64,000 nt of DNA from an uncultured Bacilli bacterium. GTDB taxonomy: Bacteria > Bacillota_I > Bacilli_A > RF39 > UBA660. Positions within the stretch are counted from its first letter, which is position 1. The number at the start of each line of letters is the position of its first letter. Both the position numbers and the translations under genes were made by a program. The notes under the pieces are model-generated. The model was not told where the DNA came from and searched no databases. It saw nothing but the letters and a program-made list of their open reading frames with translations. The DNA lies in contig CAKPJN010000007.1 of NCBI GenBank assembly GCA_934162665.1, positions 1-64,000 of the forward strand, in the 5' to 3' direction. This document shows positions 1 to 8,204 of this stretch, one piece after another.

Positions 1-36
1 TCCTCCTGGCTGGGTGGGCTCTTTTATTGTATCAAA

Positions 37-61
37 AAACCACACCTTTGTGGTGCGGTTC
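37..61 (-). terminator. intrinsic terminator, second of a tandem pair
   Basis: Read on the minus strand, arms 52-60 and 38-46 pair over 9 bp with one G-U pair around a 5-nt loop, followed by six T. It lies downstream of the SPFH gene and backs up the hairpin at 77-102. Bases 1-36 beyond it are GC-rich compared with the rest of the window and could be the edge of an RNA gene; I could not identify them. Confidence 0.7.
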
Positions 62-76
62 AAATTTCAATTTAGG

Positions 77-102
77 ATAAACTCGGAATAATCCGAGTTT
101 AT
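77..102 (-). terminator. terminator hairpin of the SPFH/NfeD operon
   Basis: A perfect 11-bp inverted repeat (77-87 with 92-102) around a 4-nt loop starts directly after the stop codon of the SPFH gene. The T-run after it is weak, which may explain the second hairpin just beyond. Confidence 0.65.
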
Positions 103-999
103 TTATTTATCAGCTTTTTTATCTTTAATTGTTTCCTTTATAGTCATTGCAGCAGTTACTAAGTTTTGTAAATCACTTGGTACAATCAAAGTATTAGATG
201 TTCCATTAGCAACATTAGATAATGCTTCAAAGCTCTTTAATTTTAATACTGCATCATCTGCTTTAGCATCCTTTATCAATTTTAATCCTTCAGCTTCTGC
301 CTCTTTAATAGCAATTAATGCTTTTGCCTTACCTTCTGCCTCACGAATTTGAGCTTCTTTTTTAGCATCAGCTCTTAATATTGTACTTTCTTTTTCACCT
401 TCAGCAAGTAAAATAGCAGATTTCTTTTCACCCTCAGCACGTAAAATAGATTCACGTCTTTCACGTTCTGCTCTCATTTGTTTTTCCATAGCTTCTTGAA
501 TATCTCTAGGTGGAAGAATATTCTTAACTTCAACACGATTAACTTTAATTCCCCAAGGATCTGTAGCCTCATCCAAAATAGCTCTCATCTTAGAATTGAT
601 AATATCACGAGAAGTTAATGTTTCATCAAGTTCCAAATCACCAATAATATTTCTAAGAGTTGTTGCAGTTAAATTTTCAATTGCACTAATTGGATTATCA
701 ACACCATAAGCATATAACTTAGGATCAGTAATTTGAAAATAAACAACTGTATCAATTTGCATTGTAACATTATCCTTAGTAATAACTGGTTGAGGTGCAA
801 AATCTTTTACAATTTCTTTTAAACTAACTGTACTAGCAATCCTATCTATAATAGGAAATTTATAATGAAGACCTGTCTCCATCGTTCTATCATATGCTCC
901 TAATCTTTCAACAACAGAAGCCTTAGCTTGAGGTACAATTCTAATACCCGCAGCAATAACAACTAAAATAATAACTATAATAATTAAAAATACTCCCAT
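103..999 (-). CDS. SPFH/band-7 (stomatin/QmcA-like) membrane protein
   Basis: Protein of 298 aa with one N-terminal membrane helix (about residues 2-22), an SPFH domain (about 25-190), and a long charged helical stretch (about 165-240) rich in RAEGEK-type repeats, typical of the stomatin/QmcA branch. Family members form ring-like oligomers at the membrane and scaffold lipid microdomains or proteases; that role is family knowledge. Its partner gene, an NfeD-type protein, ends 2 bp upstream, and SPFH-NfeD pairs are classic neighbours. Tandem hairpins after the stop end the operon. The exact subfamily is not certain from reading alone. Confidence 0.9.
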   Translation of the reverse strand: MGVFLIIIVIILVVIAAGIRIVPQAKASVVERLGAYDRTMETGLHYKFPIIDRIASTVSLKEIVKDFAPQPVITKDNVTMQIDTVVYFQITDPKLYAYGVDNPISAIENLTATTLRNIIGDLELDETLTSRDIINSKMRAILDEATDPWGIKVNRVEVKNILPPRDIQEAMEKQMRAERERRESILRAEGEKKSAILLAEGEKESTILRADAKKEAQIREAEGKAKALIAIKEAEAEGLKLIKDAKADDAVLKLKSFEALSNVANGTSNTLIVPSDLQNLVTAAMTIKETIKDKKADK

Positions 1000-1001
1000 A
1001 A

Positions 1002-1424
1002 TTAATCCTCCTTAACCTTCTCAACAATTACTTTTACACCATCAATCTTTAATATCTTTACTCTTTCTCCAACATCAATTGAACAATTACTAACAGCAGT
1101 CCATCTTTTACCAGATACCTTAACCTCTCCATTTTCAGTTGAGGTGATTTTCTCAGTAACAATTCCTACTTTGTCAATAATACCATCTAAATTAGTACGT
1201 TGAATAGTTCTTTTACGTAACTTCTTAACAATAGGTTTAGTAATTAATAAAACAATTAAACTAACAAATATAAAAATAAACACCTGAATATTAATGCTAT
1301 CAATAAATAATGAACAACAGCAACTAGCTAATGCACCTATAGAAAACCAAATCGAAACCAAATTAACAGTACATATTTCAATAAGCAATAATATAATAAA
1401 AAGTAAAAGCCAAAATAGAGTCAT
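1002..1424 (-). CDS. NfeD family membrane protein
   Basis: 140 aa from the chosen start: three hydrophobic segments in the first 75 residues, then a C-terminal small beta-barrel (about 85-138) of the NfeD OB-fold type. I chose the ATG at 1424 because GAGGTG lies 6-7 nt before it; an upstream in-frame ATG at 1463 would add 13 polar residues and lacks a good ribosome site. It stops 2 bp before the SPFH gene, so both are probably co-translated and act together at the membrane. Short NfeD proteins lack the ClpP-like protease domain of the long form, and that domain is absent here. Confidence 0.85.
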   Translation of the reverse strand: MTLFWLLLFIILLLIEICTVNLVSIWFSIGALASCCCSLFIDSINIQVFIFIFVSLIVLLITKPIVKKLRKRTIQRTNLDGIIDKVGIVTEKITSTENGEVKVSGKRWTAVSNCSIDVGERVKILKIDGVKVIVEKVKED

Positions 1425-1498
1425 AACTTCACCTCTAATTAAATTATATGTTAAATCATACAATTATTCAACAAAATAATTGTTTTTTATGTTAATAC

Positions 1499-1527
1499 TT
1501 GTTAATAAATTGATTTTATACTATAAT
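1499..1527 (+). promoter_or_regulatory. sigma-A type promoter
   Basis: TTGTTA (1499-1504) and TATAAT (1522-1527) are separated by 17 bp and sit 22 bp before the ATG of the Ig-like surface protein gene. Confidence 0.65.
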
Positions 1528-1549
1528 TAATAAGAAGGTAGGAAATAAG

Positions 1550-2296
1550 ATGATAAAAAATAATAGTAAAATTATAATAACTGCTTTAGCATCTTGGGGA
1601 ATATTATTAACAGGAAGTGGAATCACAATGCAACTAATGACAAAACCAGTTACTAAAGATATAAATAAAACTAGCTTAACAGTGCTTCAAAGAAAAGTTG
1701 AAAAAGCAAAAAGTAATGAAATAAAATTAAAAGATATGACTCTAGAAATAAATCAACCATTAAGTGTAAATGTAAGAGACTATTTAACTAATCCTGATGA
1801 TATTGAAAATAGTATTATAAAAAAATTAAGATTAGATACATCGATGGTAAATACTAATCAAGCAGGAAGTTATACTTATACAATAACTTTTAATAAGAAA
1901 AAATATAACGGAACATTTATAATAAATGAAAAGCCATTACCAGCTATTGAAAATATGACATTAAAAACACTGTCTTTAAAAGTAGGATCTACATTATCAA
2001 CTGATATCAAAACATATATAGTAGAAACACTTCCAGAAGAAGCATTACCTAATGTAAAATTAAATCTATCTAATGTAAATACTTCTGTAACTGGAAATTA
2101 TCAATATACAGTAACTTATAATGGAAAATTATATACAGGAACTATTAATATATATGAACCTCAAGATGTAAAAACTGAAACCGAGAAAAAAGAAGAAGAT
2201 ACTAATACTCCACCTACTACTCCAGAAGTATCTCCAACACCAACACCTACACCAACTGAAACGCCTACTCCGACACCAACAACTCCTGCAAACTAA
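1550..2296 (+). CDS. membrane-anchored surface protein with two Ig-like repeats and a Pro/Thr tail
   Basis: 248 aa. Residues about 8-30 form a signal or anchor helix. Two related beta-rich repeats follow (about 55-128 and 132-203); both end in a pattern like 'G-Y-T(V/I)T(Y/F)N-K-Y-G-T-I-I', resembling bacterial Ig-like domains. The last 45 residues are a Thr/Pro/Glu-rich tail with repeated 'TPTP'. No lipobox and no LPXTG-like motif is visible, so the N-terminal helix probably holds it to the membrane. The ribosome site is AGGTAGGAAATAAG before the ATG. It stands alone with its own promoter and terminator. Function unknown; display or adhesion is inference. Confidence 0.7.
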   Translation: MIKNNSKIIITALASWGILLTGSGITMQLMTKPVTKDINKTSLTVLQRKVEKAKSNEIKLKDMTLEINQPLSVNVRDYLTNPDDIENSIIKKLRLDTSMVNTNQAGSYTYTITFNKKKYNGTFIINEKPLPAIENMTLKTLSLKVGSTLSTDIKTYIVETLPEEALPNVKLNLSNVNTSVTGNYQYTVTYNGKLYTGTINIYEPQDVKTETEKKEEDTNTPPTTPEVSPTPTPTPTETPTPTPTTPAN

Positions 2297-2303
2297 AACA
2301 AAT

Positions 2304-2328
2304 CCATACAATTATTTGTATGGTTTTT
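2304..2328. terminator. bidirectional terminator
   Basis: An 8-bp stem (2304-2311 with 2316-2323) and 4-nt loop are followed by T5 on the plus strand and a looser T-rich run on the minus strand. It serves the convergent surface-protein and fhs genes. Confidence 0.75.
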
Positions 2329-2349
2329 CTTTATTTCATTATAATTTTT

Positions 2350-3969
2350 TTAAAACAAACCAACTACTTGTTCTTTATCATCTAAATCAATTTTTTCATA
2401 ATTAGGATTTTTTGGTAATCCAGGCATTCTTAAAATACTACCAAGTATCACCGTAATAAACTCAGCTCCATTATAAAGTTCTATATCTCTAACAAATATA
2501 GTATAATCACCAGGATTTCCAAGTTTTTTAGCATCATCTGATAAAGAATACTGTGTTTTTGAAACACAAATAGGAAGATGAGAATGAGCATCATTTTCTA
2601 AAGAATTAATTTTATTCATTGCAGTATCACTATATGAAATATCTTTAGCATGATATATTTCCCTACATAAAATTTCTATTTTCTCTTTAATAGGCAACTC
2701 ACTATCATATAAATAATTAAAATTATTTTCTAAATTACAAGCATCAATTACCTTTTCGGCTAAAGATAGCGCTCCCTTTCCACCATCAACATAAGCTGAA
2801 CTAACCGCAAACTCTATATTATTATTAGAACAGTATTTTGAAACCACATCTATTTCACTAGAAGTATCAGTATTATACTTATTTAAGCAAACTACTATAT
2901 TAACTCCAAATTTTTTCAAATTATTAACATGTGCTTCTAAATTAGAAAGACCAATCTTAACAGCTTCTACATTTTCTTTTAAAATATCATCCTTAGAAAC
3001 AAAAGCATTATATTTCAAAGCCTTAATTGTCGCTACTAAAACAACTACATCAGGAGAAAGATTTCCATTTCGGCATTTAATATCGAAAAATTTCTCAGCT
3101 CCAAGATCAGCTCCAAATCCTGCCTCTGTAACAACATAATCAGCTAAAGAAAGCCCAAGTTTTGTCGCAACTAAACTATTACATCCATGAGCTATATTCG
3201 CAAATGGTCCACCATGAACAATAACTGGATTATTTTCAAGAGTTTGTACAAGATTAGGTAAGAAAGCATCTTTTAATATAACAGTTAAAGCACCCTCAAT
3301 TTTTAAATCTCTAGCATAGACTTCTTCATTTTTACTATTATATCCTATAACAATATTTCCAAGTCTACGTTTTAAATCACTTAAAGAATTAGCTAAACAA
3401 AATAAAGCCATAATTTCAGATGCAGCAGTTATATTAAACTTTTCTTCTCTATCAGCTAACCTAATATTTCTTAAAGCTCTATCATTCACATCCAAACATC
3501 TATTAAAAACAACTCGCCTAATATCTAATTCATTACCCTGATATATATGATTATCAATAGCTGCAGATAATAAATTATTTGCAGAACTAATAGCGTGAAA
3601 GTCTCCCGTAAAATGTAAATTAACTTCATCCATAGGAATAATCTGACTATATCCCCCTCCAGTTGCGCCACCTTTCATACCAAAAACAGGTCCCATAGAA
3701 GGTTGTCTTAAAACTGCAATAGAATTTTTACCAAGTCTACATAAAGCATCATCAAGTCCAATACTAACAGTTGTCTTTCCCTCCCCATACGGAGTTGGAT
3801 TAATAGCGGTAACTAAAATAAGCTTACCATGCTTACTACCATAATTAAGTCTTAACTTTGCTTTATTATCACCATAAGGAATTAAATCATAAGAACTATC
3901 AGATATCTTTTTAAAAATATCACCAATATTTAAAGATTTTGCTAAAGAAGCTATTTCTAAATCTGTCAT
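2350..3969 (-). CDS. fhs: formate-tetrahydrofolate ligase
   Basis: 539 aa, slightly shorter than the usual 550-560. It catalyses ATP-dependent formylation of tetrahydrofolate with formate to 10-formyl-THF, in the cytosolic one-carbon pathway. The nucleotide-binding loop TPYGEGKTT is near residue 58 (family consensus TPAGEGKTT), followed by 'RQPSMGPVFGMKGGATGGG' and 'HFTGDFHAI', both hallmarks of the family, and 'HGGPFANIAHGCNS' near residue 252. It is transcribed alone, convergent with the surface-protein gene, and shares the bidirectional terminator at 2304-2328. No other folate genes lie nearby. Confidence 0.96.
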   Translation of the reverse strand: MTDLEIASLAKSLNIGDIFKKISDSSYDLIPYGDNKAKLRLNYGSKHGKLILVTAINPTPYGEGKTTVSIGLDDALCRLGKNSIAVLRQPSMGPVFGMKGGATGGGYSQIIPMDEVNLHFTGDFHAISSANNLLSAAIDNHIYQGNELDIRRVVFNRCLDVNDRALRNIRLADREEKFNITAASEIMALFCLANSLSDLKRRLGNIVIGYNSKNEEVYARDLKIEGALTVILKDAFLPNLVQTLENNPVIVHGGPFANIAHGCNSLVATKLGLSLADYVVTEAGFGADLGAEKFFDIKCRNGNLSPDVVVLVATIKALKYNAFVSKDDILKENVEAVKIGLSNLEAHVNNLKKFGVNIVVCLNKYNTDTSSEIDVVSKYCSNNNIEFAVSSAYVDGGKGALSLAEKVIDACNLENNFNYLYDSELPIKEKIEILCREIYHAKDISYSDTAMNKINSLENDAHSHLPICVSKTQYSLSDDAKKLGNPGDYTIFVRDIELYNGAEFITVILGSILRMPGLPKNPNYEKIDLDDKEQVVGLF

Positions 3970-4194
3970 AACAATATCACCCTTTCATAATAATGATTAT
4001 ACACCTAATAATAAATATTTTCTACTTTTATAAAACTTGTATTTTAAAAACCATTTTTTAAGGAAATTTGTACAATTTACTATAAATTTAACAAAATTCA
4101 AACATTTTAATAGCTGAATTTTAAAAATTCCTCGTTTGTCATATAACTTATAATTTGTTAACATCTTAAACATTAAGAAAAAAGGAGGAATTTT

Positions 4195-5652
4195 ATGAAA
4201 AAAATATTAATTTTCTTAATAACTATTTTAAGTATAACATTAATACCTACAAAGAATGTATATGCAACTACTACTAATTTTTATGAAGGAGAATATATAC
4301 CAGGAATATGGATGAATAAAGTTAAAAATGGAACTAAATATTATCAAACAGCTAGATTTTTTAGACAACAAATAACTAATAACTTTGCCTACTGTATTGA
4401 ACCATTTGAAATGTTTAATGAAAATTCAACTTATGAATCAACAATATCTCCATACAATCTAACTAATGAACAAAAACAAAAAATTTCCTTAATTGCTCAT
4501 TTCGGTTATGGTTATATAAATCATACAGACATTAAATGGTATGCAATAACACAAATGATGATTTGGAAAGAATCAGATCCATCAGGCATATATTACTTTT
4601 CTGATAGTCTAAATGGAAACAAAATATCAATATATGAAAGTGAAATGAACGAAATAAATAACCTAATAAATAGTTATTTAATAACCCCATCAATATCTAA
4701 TCAAACATATAACATAGTAGAAGATGAAGAATTAAATATAATAGATACCAATAACGCTCTAACAAATTACAAATTAATAGATAACCTAAATAATAATATA
4801 ACAATAATTAACAATACATTAAATATCAAAAATCTAAAAGAAGGCACCTATGATATAACCCTAATAAAAAATGATAATATATTTAATAGACCATTAGTTT
4901 TCTATCAAGGAATAAATACTCAAAATTTAGTAGAAGCTGGTGACATAGAAACTAATACAAATCTTAAAATAATAGTAAATAAAACAAAATTAGAAATTAT
5001 AAAAATAGATAGTGATACCAAAACAACAATACCAAGTGGTGAAGGCAAGCTTGATGGCGCAATATACGAGTTACTAAATGAAAATAAAGAAAAATTAACT
5101 GAACTTACAATTGATAAAGATATGCATAGTAAGATTGAAAACTTAAAATATGGAAAATATTATCTAAAAGAAATAAAAGCAGGAATCGGTTATGAACTAG
5201 ATCCAAATATATATGAGTTTACGATTGATAAAGAACATACTAATATTGAAATGATATTAGAAAATAAAATTATAAAAAAAGAAATAGAACTCATAAAAGA
5301 ATATGGTAATGGGATAGACTCAAATTACGAAGAAAATATATCATTCAATATATATGATAAAAACAATACCTTAGTAACAACTATAACAACAGATAATGAA
5401 GGTAAAGCAAGTATAACTCTACCATATGGAAATTATACTATAAAACAAGTTAACACAACACCAGGATACAATTTAACCGATGATTTAAATATTTCAGTTA
5501 CAACAAATGAAAAAGAAAGCTATAAATTATATGATTATAAAATAAAAGTGCCTAATACAAGAATAAATAATAAAAATAAAACTTATTTAATAATACTAGT
5601 ATTACTACCAATTAGTTTAATAATATATGAAAAGAAAAGAATTAATAATTAG
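4195..5652 (+). CDS. thioester-domain surface adhesin with CnaB-like repeats and sorting signal
   Basis: 485 aa. A signal peptide (1-25) is followed by a likely thioester domain (about 28-165): Cys67 in 'AYCIEP' and Gln120 in 'ITQMMIW' match the Cys and Gln that form the internal thioester in Gram-positive adhesins. Two SpaA/CnaB-like domains follow (about 263-358 and 360-448). The end is a sorting signal: VPNTR (452-456), a hydrophobic helix, then KKR. The motif deviates from LPXTG. The sortase gene overlaps its 3' end by 26 bp, which points to a dedicated substrate-enzyme pair. Strong ribosome site AAAGGAGG. Covalent binding to a host surface ligand is inferred from the family. Confidence 0.82.
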   Translation: MKKILIFLITILSITLIPTKNVYATTTNFYEGEYIPGIWMNKVKNGTKYYQTARFFRQQITNNFAYCIEPFEMFNENSTYESTISPYNLTNEQKQKISLIAHFGYGYINHTDIKWYAITQMMIWKESDPSGIYYFSDSLNGNKISIYESEMNEINNLINSYLITPSISNQTYNIVEDEELNIIDTNNALTNYKLIDNLNNNITIINNTLNIKNLKEGTYDITLIKNDNIFNRPLVFYQGINTQNLVEAGDIETNTNLKIIVNKTKLEIIKIDSDTKTTIPSGEGKLDGAIYELLNENKEKLTELTIDKDMHSKIENLKYGKYYLKEIKAGIGYELDPNIYEFTIDKEHTNIEMILENKIIKKEIELIKEYGNGIDSNYEENISFNIYDKNNTLVTTITTDNEGKASITLPYGNYTIKQVNTTPGYNLTDDLNISVTTNEKESYKLYDYKIKVPNTRINNKNKTYLIILVLLPISLIIYEKKRINN

Positions 5653-6175
5653 TATTAGTATAATTTTATTATATATAATATTATGTAATATAATCTATAA
5701 TAAAAACTATATAATAAAAAAATATACTACTAATAATAATGAAATAAAAATATCATCTGGAAATAAAATAAATAATGAAATAATTGGTAAAATTATAATT
5801 GACAAGTTAAATATATCAAACAATTTATATAATAAAGAAAGTATTCATAATAATGTTAATGAAAATATTACTATTTTAAAAGAATCTATATCACCAGATA
5901 ACATCAATAGTATTATGTATATTGCCGCTCATTCTGGTACAGGAAAATTAGCTTACTTTAAAAATTTAGATAAATTAGAAATCAATGATCAGATAATTTT
6001 AATATATAAAAATAAAAAATACACATATCAAGTATATAAAATCTGGGAAGAAAATAAAAATGGCTATATTCATATAAATAGCATAAATGAAAAACAATTG
6101 ATTTTAACAACATGTAGTCCCAACCATAAAAACAAGCAATTAATAATTAGTAGCATATTAAAAGAGTCAAATTAA
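5627..6175 (+). CDS. sortase-like transpeptidase, Arg position apparently Gln
   Basis: 182 aa with an N-terminal membrane helix (about 6-24) and a sortase fold. Active-site His102 is in 'AAHSGTG' and Cys163 is in 'LTTCSPN'. The conserved Arg that normally follows the Cys strand (pattern R-L-V/I-V) aligns with Gln171 in 'KQLII', next to Lys170. The start overlaps the thioester adhesin gene by 26 bp and has no clear ribosome site, so translation is probably coupled. It should cleave the VPNTR signal of its neighbour and attach it to the wall. The size and single helix fit small class D/E-like sortases, but the class is not settled. Confidence 0.82.
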   Translation: MKRKELIISISIILLYIILCNIIYNKNYIIKKYTTNNNEIKISSGNKINNEIIGKIIIDKLNISNNLYNKESIHNNVNENITILKESISPDNINSIMYIAAHSGTGKLAYFKNLDKLEINDQIILIYKNKKYTYQVYKIWEENKNGYIHINSINEKQLILTTCSPNHKNKQLIISSILKESN

Positions 6176-6190
6176 TTGACTCTACTTTTT
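6163..6190. terminator. bidirectional terminator between sortase and protease genes
   Basis: An 8-bp stem (6163-6170 with 6176-6183) has a 5-nt loop, with T-rich runs on both strands. It overlaps the 3' ends of both convergent genes. Confidence 0.75.
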
Positions 6191-7465
6191 TGTAGTAATT
6201 ACTTCTAATGCTTTTTGTAATTGATTATCATTTGAATCAATAGGATTATCCCAATAAGAAGAATTAAGTTCTATAACTTCATCAGGACTAACACCAACTT
6301 CATTAATCCAATTTCCCTTAGGTGTTAACCACTTTTGTACTGTAAATTTTAAACTAGAACCACTTGATAATTCATAAGCTTGTTGAACTGTACCCTTTCC
6401 ATATGAATTAACACCCACAATAACACTATCCTTATATGACTCCTTAAAACAAGCAGCCATAATTTCAGAAGCAGAAGCACTATTAGAATTTATCAAAACA
6501 GCAACCTTATAAGTACGCTTTTCATTAGTCAAAGAATAAACTGCTTCCTTCACACCTTTTGTTTCTAATTGATATAAAATTTTATTCTTAGGTAAAAACA
6601 AAGATAAAATAGATGTGACCTGATTTAAATGACCACCAGGATTATCACGTAAATCAATCACTAAGGAATCAATTTGCTTTTTCTCTAAACTTTTAAGTTC
6701 TTTGTTAAATTGACTATATGTATTAGCTGCAAAAGTAGAAATAATAATATATCCAACCTTCTGATTATTAACTTCAAATATCTTACTAGATACAGACGGA
6801 ATTTCAATATTATCCCTTACTACTTTAACATCAACTGTATCATCACCACGTATAACAGAAATACTTACTGTTGTGCCTTTTTTACCTTTAATCATATCTG
6901 TAACTTTATTAATATCAAAAGAGCTAACATCTTTACCATCTATTGTTTTAAATATATCTCCAACTTTTAACCCAGCCTTAACAGCGGGAGATTTTGGAAA
7001 TAACGCAACAATTTGATTTTTACCATTAATATAAGAAACAGTTGCCCCTATACCTGTATATGATCCATCAACTGTTTGATTAAATGTTTCAGTTTCAGAA
7101 GAATTCATATAAGATGAATAATTATCACCTAAAGAATTTATCATTCCCTCAATCGCAGCATTTAATAACTCTTTTTTATCAACTGATTCATAATAATTAT
7201 TAACAATATTATTATAGGTAGAAATAAATTCATCTAAATTACCAGACTTATTACTAGATGAAATAATGTGTTTATTAGGATTATAACTATAAGTAATAAC
7301 TCCCCCTATTATTCCTCCAAATAATATAGAGATAATAATAATGGCGATAACTTCCGCCATATTAAACCCGGTTTTTCTCTCAACTATAACTTCTCTTATA
7401 TCATCTTCTTTTAAAGACTCTTTTTCACATTTCTTAACAGCCTGATTTTTATCTTTATAAGCCAT
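6182..7465 (-). CDS. S41 C-terminal processing protease (CtpA/CtpB family)
   Basis: 427 aa. Cytosolic N-terminus, one membrane helix (about 36-60), then an extracytoplasmic region with a PDZ domain (about 130-215) and the S41 protease core. The catalytic pair is likely Ser331 in 'NSNSASASE' and Lys357 in 'YGKGTVQQ'; the 26-residue spacing fits Ctp enzymes. No peptidoglycan-binding domain follows the core. Family members process secreted or lipid-anchored proteins, and in spore formers they can act in sigma-factor signalling; which applies here is unknown. Transcribed alone, with a bidirectional terminator shared with the sortase gene. Confidence 0.93.
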   Translation of the reverse strand: MAYKDKNQAVKKCEKESLKEDDIREVIVERKTGFNMAEVIAIIIISILFGGIIGGVITYSYNPNKHIISSSNKSGNLDEFISTYNNIVNNYYESVDKKELLNAAIEGMINSLGDNYSSYMNSSETETFNQTVDGSYTGIGATVSYINGKNQIVALFPKSPAVKAGLKVGDIFKTIDGKDVSSFDINKVTDMIKGKKGTTVSISVIRGDDTVDVKVVRDNIEIPSVSSKIFEVNNQKVGYIIISTFAANTYSQFNKELKSLEKKQIDSLVIDLRDNPGGHLNQVTSILSLFLPKNKILYQLETKGVKEAVYSLTNEKRTYKVAVLINSNSASASEIMAACFKESYKDSVIVGVNSYGKGTVQQAYELSSGSSLKFTVQKWLTPKGNWINEVGVSPDEVIELNSSYWDNPIDSNDNQLQKALEVITTKK

Positions 7466-7545
7466 ATAATCACCTCATATAATACATTACTATAATATCA
7501 TATTAACAAAGAAAAAAGAAGATTTATCTTCCCTAAATTACAAAA

Positions 7546-7622
7546 TGGCGCCTCAACTAGGACTTGAACCTAGGACCCCTTGATTAACAGTTAAATGCTT
7601 TAACCAACTTAGCTATTAAGGC
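7546..7622 (-). tRNA. tRNA-Asn (GTT)
   Basis: Read on the minus strand: acceptor arm GCCTTAA/TTGAGGC, discriminator G, encoded CCA, T arm CTAGG/CCTAG with loop TTCAAGT, and anticodon loop CTGTTAA with anticodon GTT. One A-C mismatch is seen in the anticodon stem. Confidence 0.93.
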
Positions 7623-7631
7623 GAAAGAAAA

Positions 7632-8147
7632 CTACTTCAAATAATTTTCTATATCACTTTCTCCCTCTATATAATCACTAACTTTTCCTTCTTTAAAATG
7701 AATAAGCGTATTATCTTTTACTTTTAAGTCATTAACAGAACTAGGATTAGTATTAGAAGAATCACTAATATATTTTTTATTTAATGCACTATTAGTATCT
7801 ACAATATAAACATTTAAATGACTATCCTTATCTTTATAATTACTAACTAAATTAGTATAACTAGATTTCAAGTCACTAATTGAATTATCATAATATAACA
7901 CTAAATACTCATCACCCATATCAAAACTAGAACTTGCTAAAATAGTTTGATAAGATATAGAAACTTCTCCATTACTACTAACATTATTAGAAGTAGTAGT
8001 ATTCGGTTTATTTAATAAATACACTGTAAGTAAATAAAAAACCACTAATACCACAAGAACAATAACCAAAACTTTTATAGTTTTAATAACTTGTTCCCTA
8101 AAACTATTATTACTATAATTTTTATTTTTATAAGCTTTGTTTTTCAC
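7632..8147 (-). CDS. membrane-anchored protein with a possible Cys-less thioredoxin-like domain
   Basis: 171 aa. A basic, Asn/Lys-rich N-terminus is followed by a membrane helix (about 24-46), an Asn/Ser/Thr linker, and an extracytoplasmic domain. That domain has the rough order of a thioredoxin fold: strand 'YLVLYY', helix, strand 'LNVYIVD', a segment with 'KDNTLIHFKEGKV' and a final helix. There is no CxxC and in fact no cysteine, so a redox role is unlikely. It ends 9 bp before the 5' end of tRNA-Asn on the same strand. I do not recognise a named family. Confidence 0.6.
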   Translation of the reverse strand: MKNKAYKNKNYSNNSFREQVIKTIKVLVIVLVVLVVFYLLTVYLLNKPNTTTSNNVSSNGEVSISYQTILASSSFDMGDEYLVLYYDNSISDLKSSYTNLVSNYKDKDSHLNVYIVDTNSALNKKYISDSSNTNPSSVNDLKVKDNTLIHFKEGKVSDYIEGESDIENYLK

Positions 8148-8174
8148 TATATCACCAAAAAAATTATATCACAT

Positions 8175-8199
8175 TTAAAAAAAGAGGTAAACCCTCTTT
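8175..8199 (-). terminator. intrinsic terminator after the lipoprotein gene
   Basis: On the minus strand a 7-bp stem (8193-8199 with 8181-8187) is followed by a run of seven T. Confidence 0.75.
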
Positions 8200-8204
8200 A
8201 ATGA

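Noticed and set aside
1461..1482. Hairpin CAATTAT/ATAATTG with T6 on the plus strand before the surface-protein promoter
   Set aside because: No plus-strand gene lies upstream of it, so a terminator role cannot be supported.
2129..2311. Minus-strand frame rich in Cys, Trp and Arg over the Pro/Thr tail
   Set aside because: It is the antisense of the TPTP repeat, with no ribosome site and low-complexity sequence.
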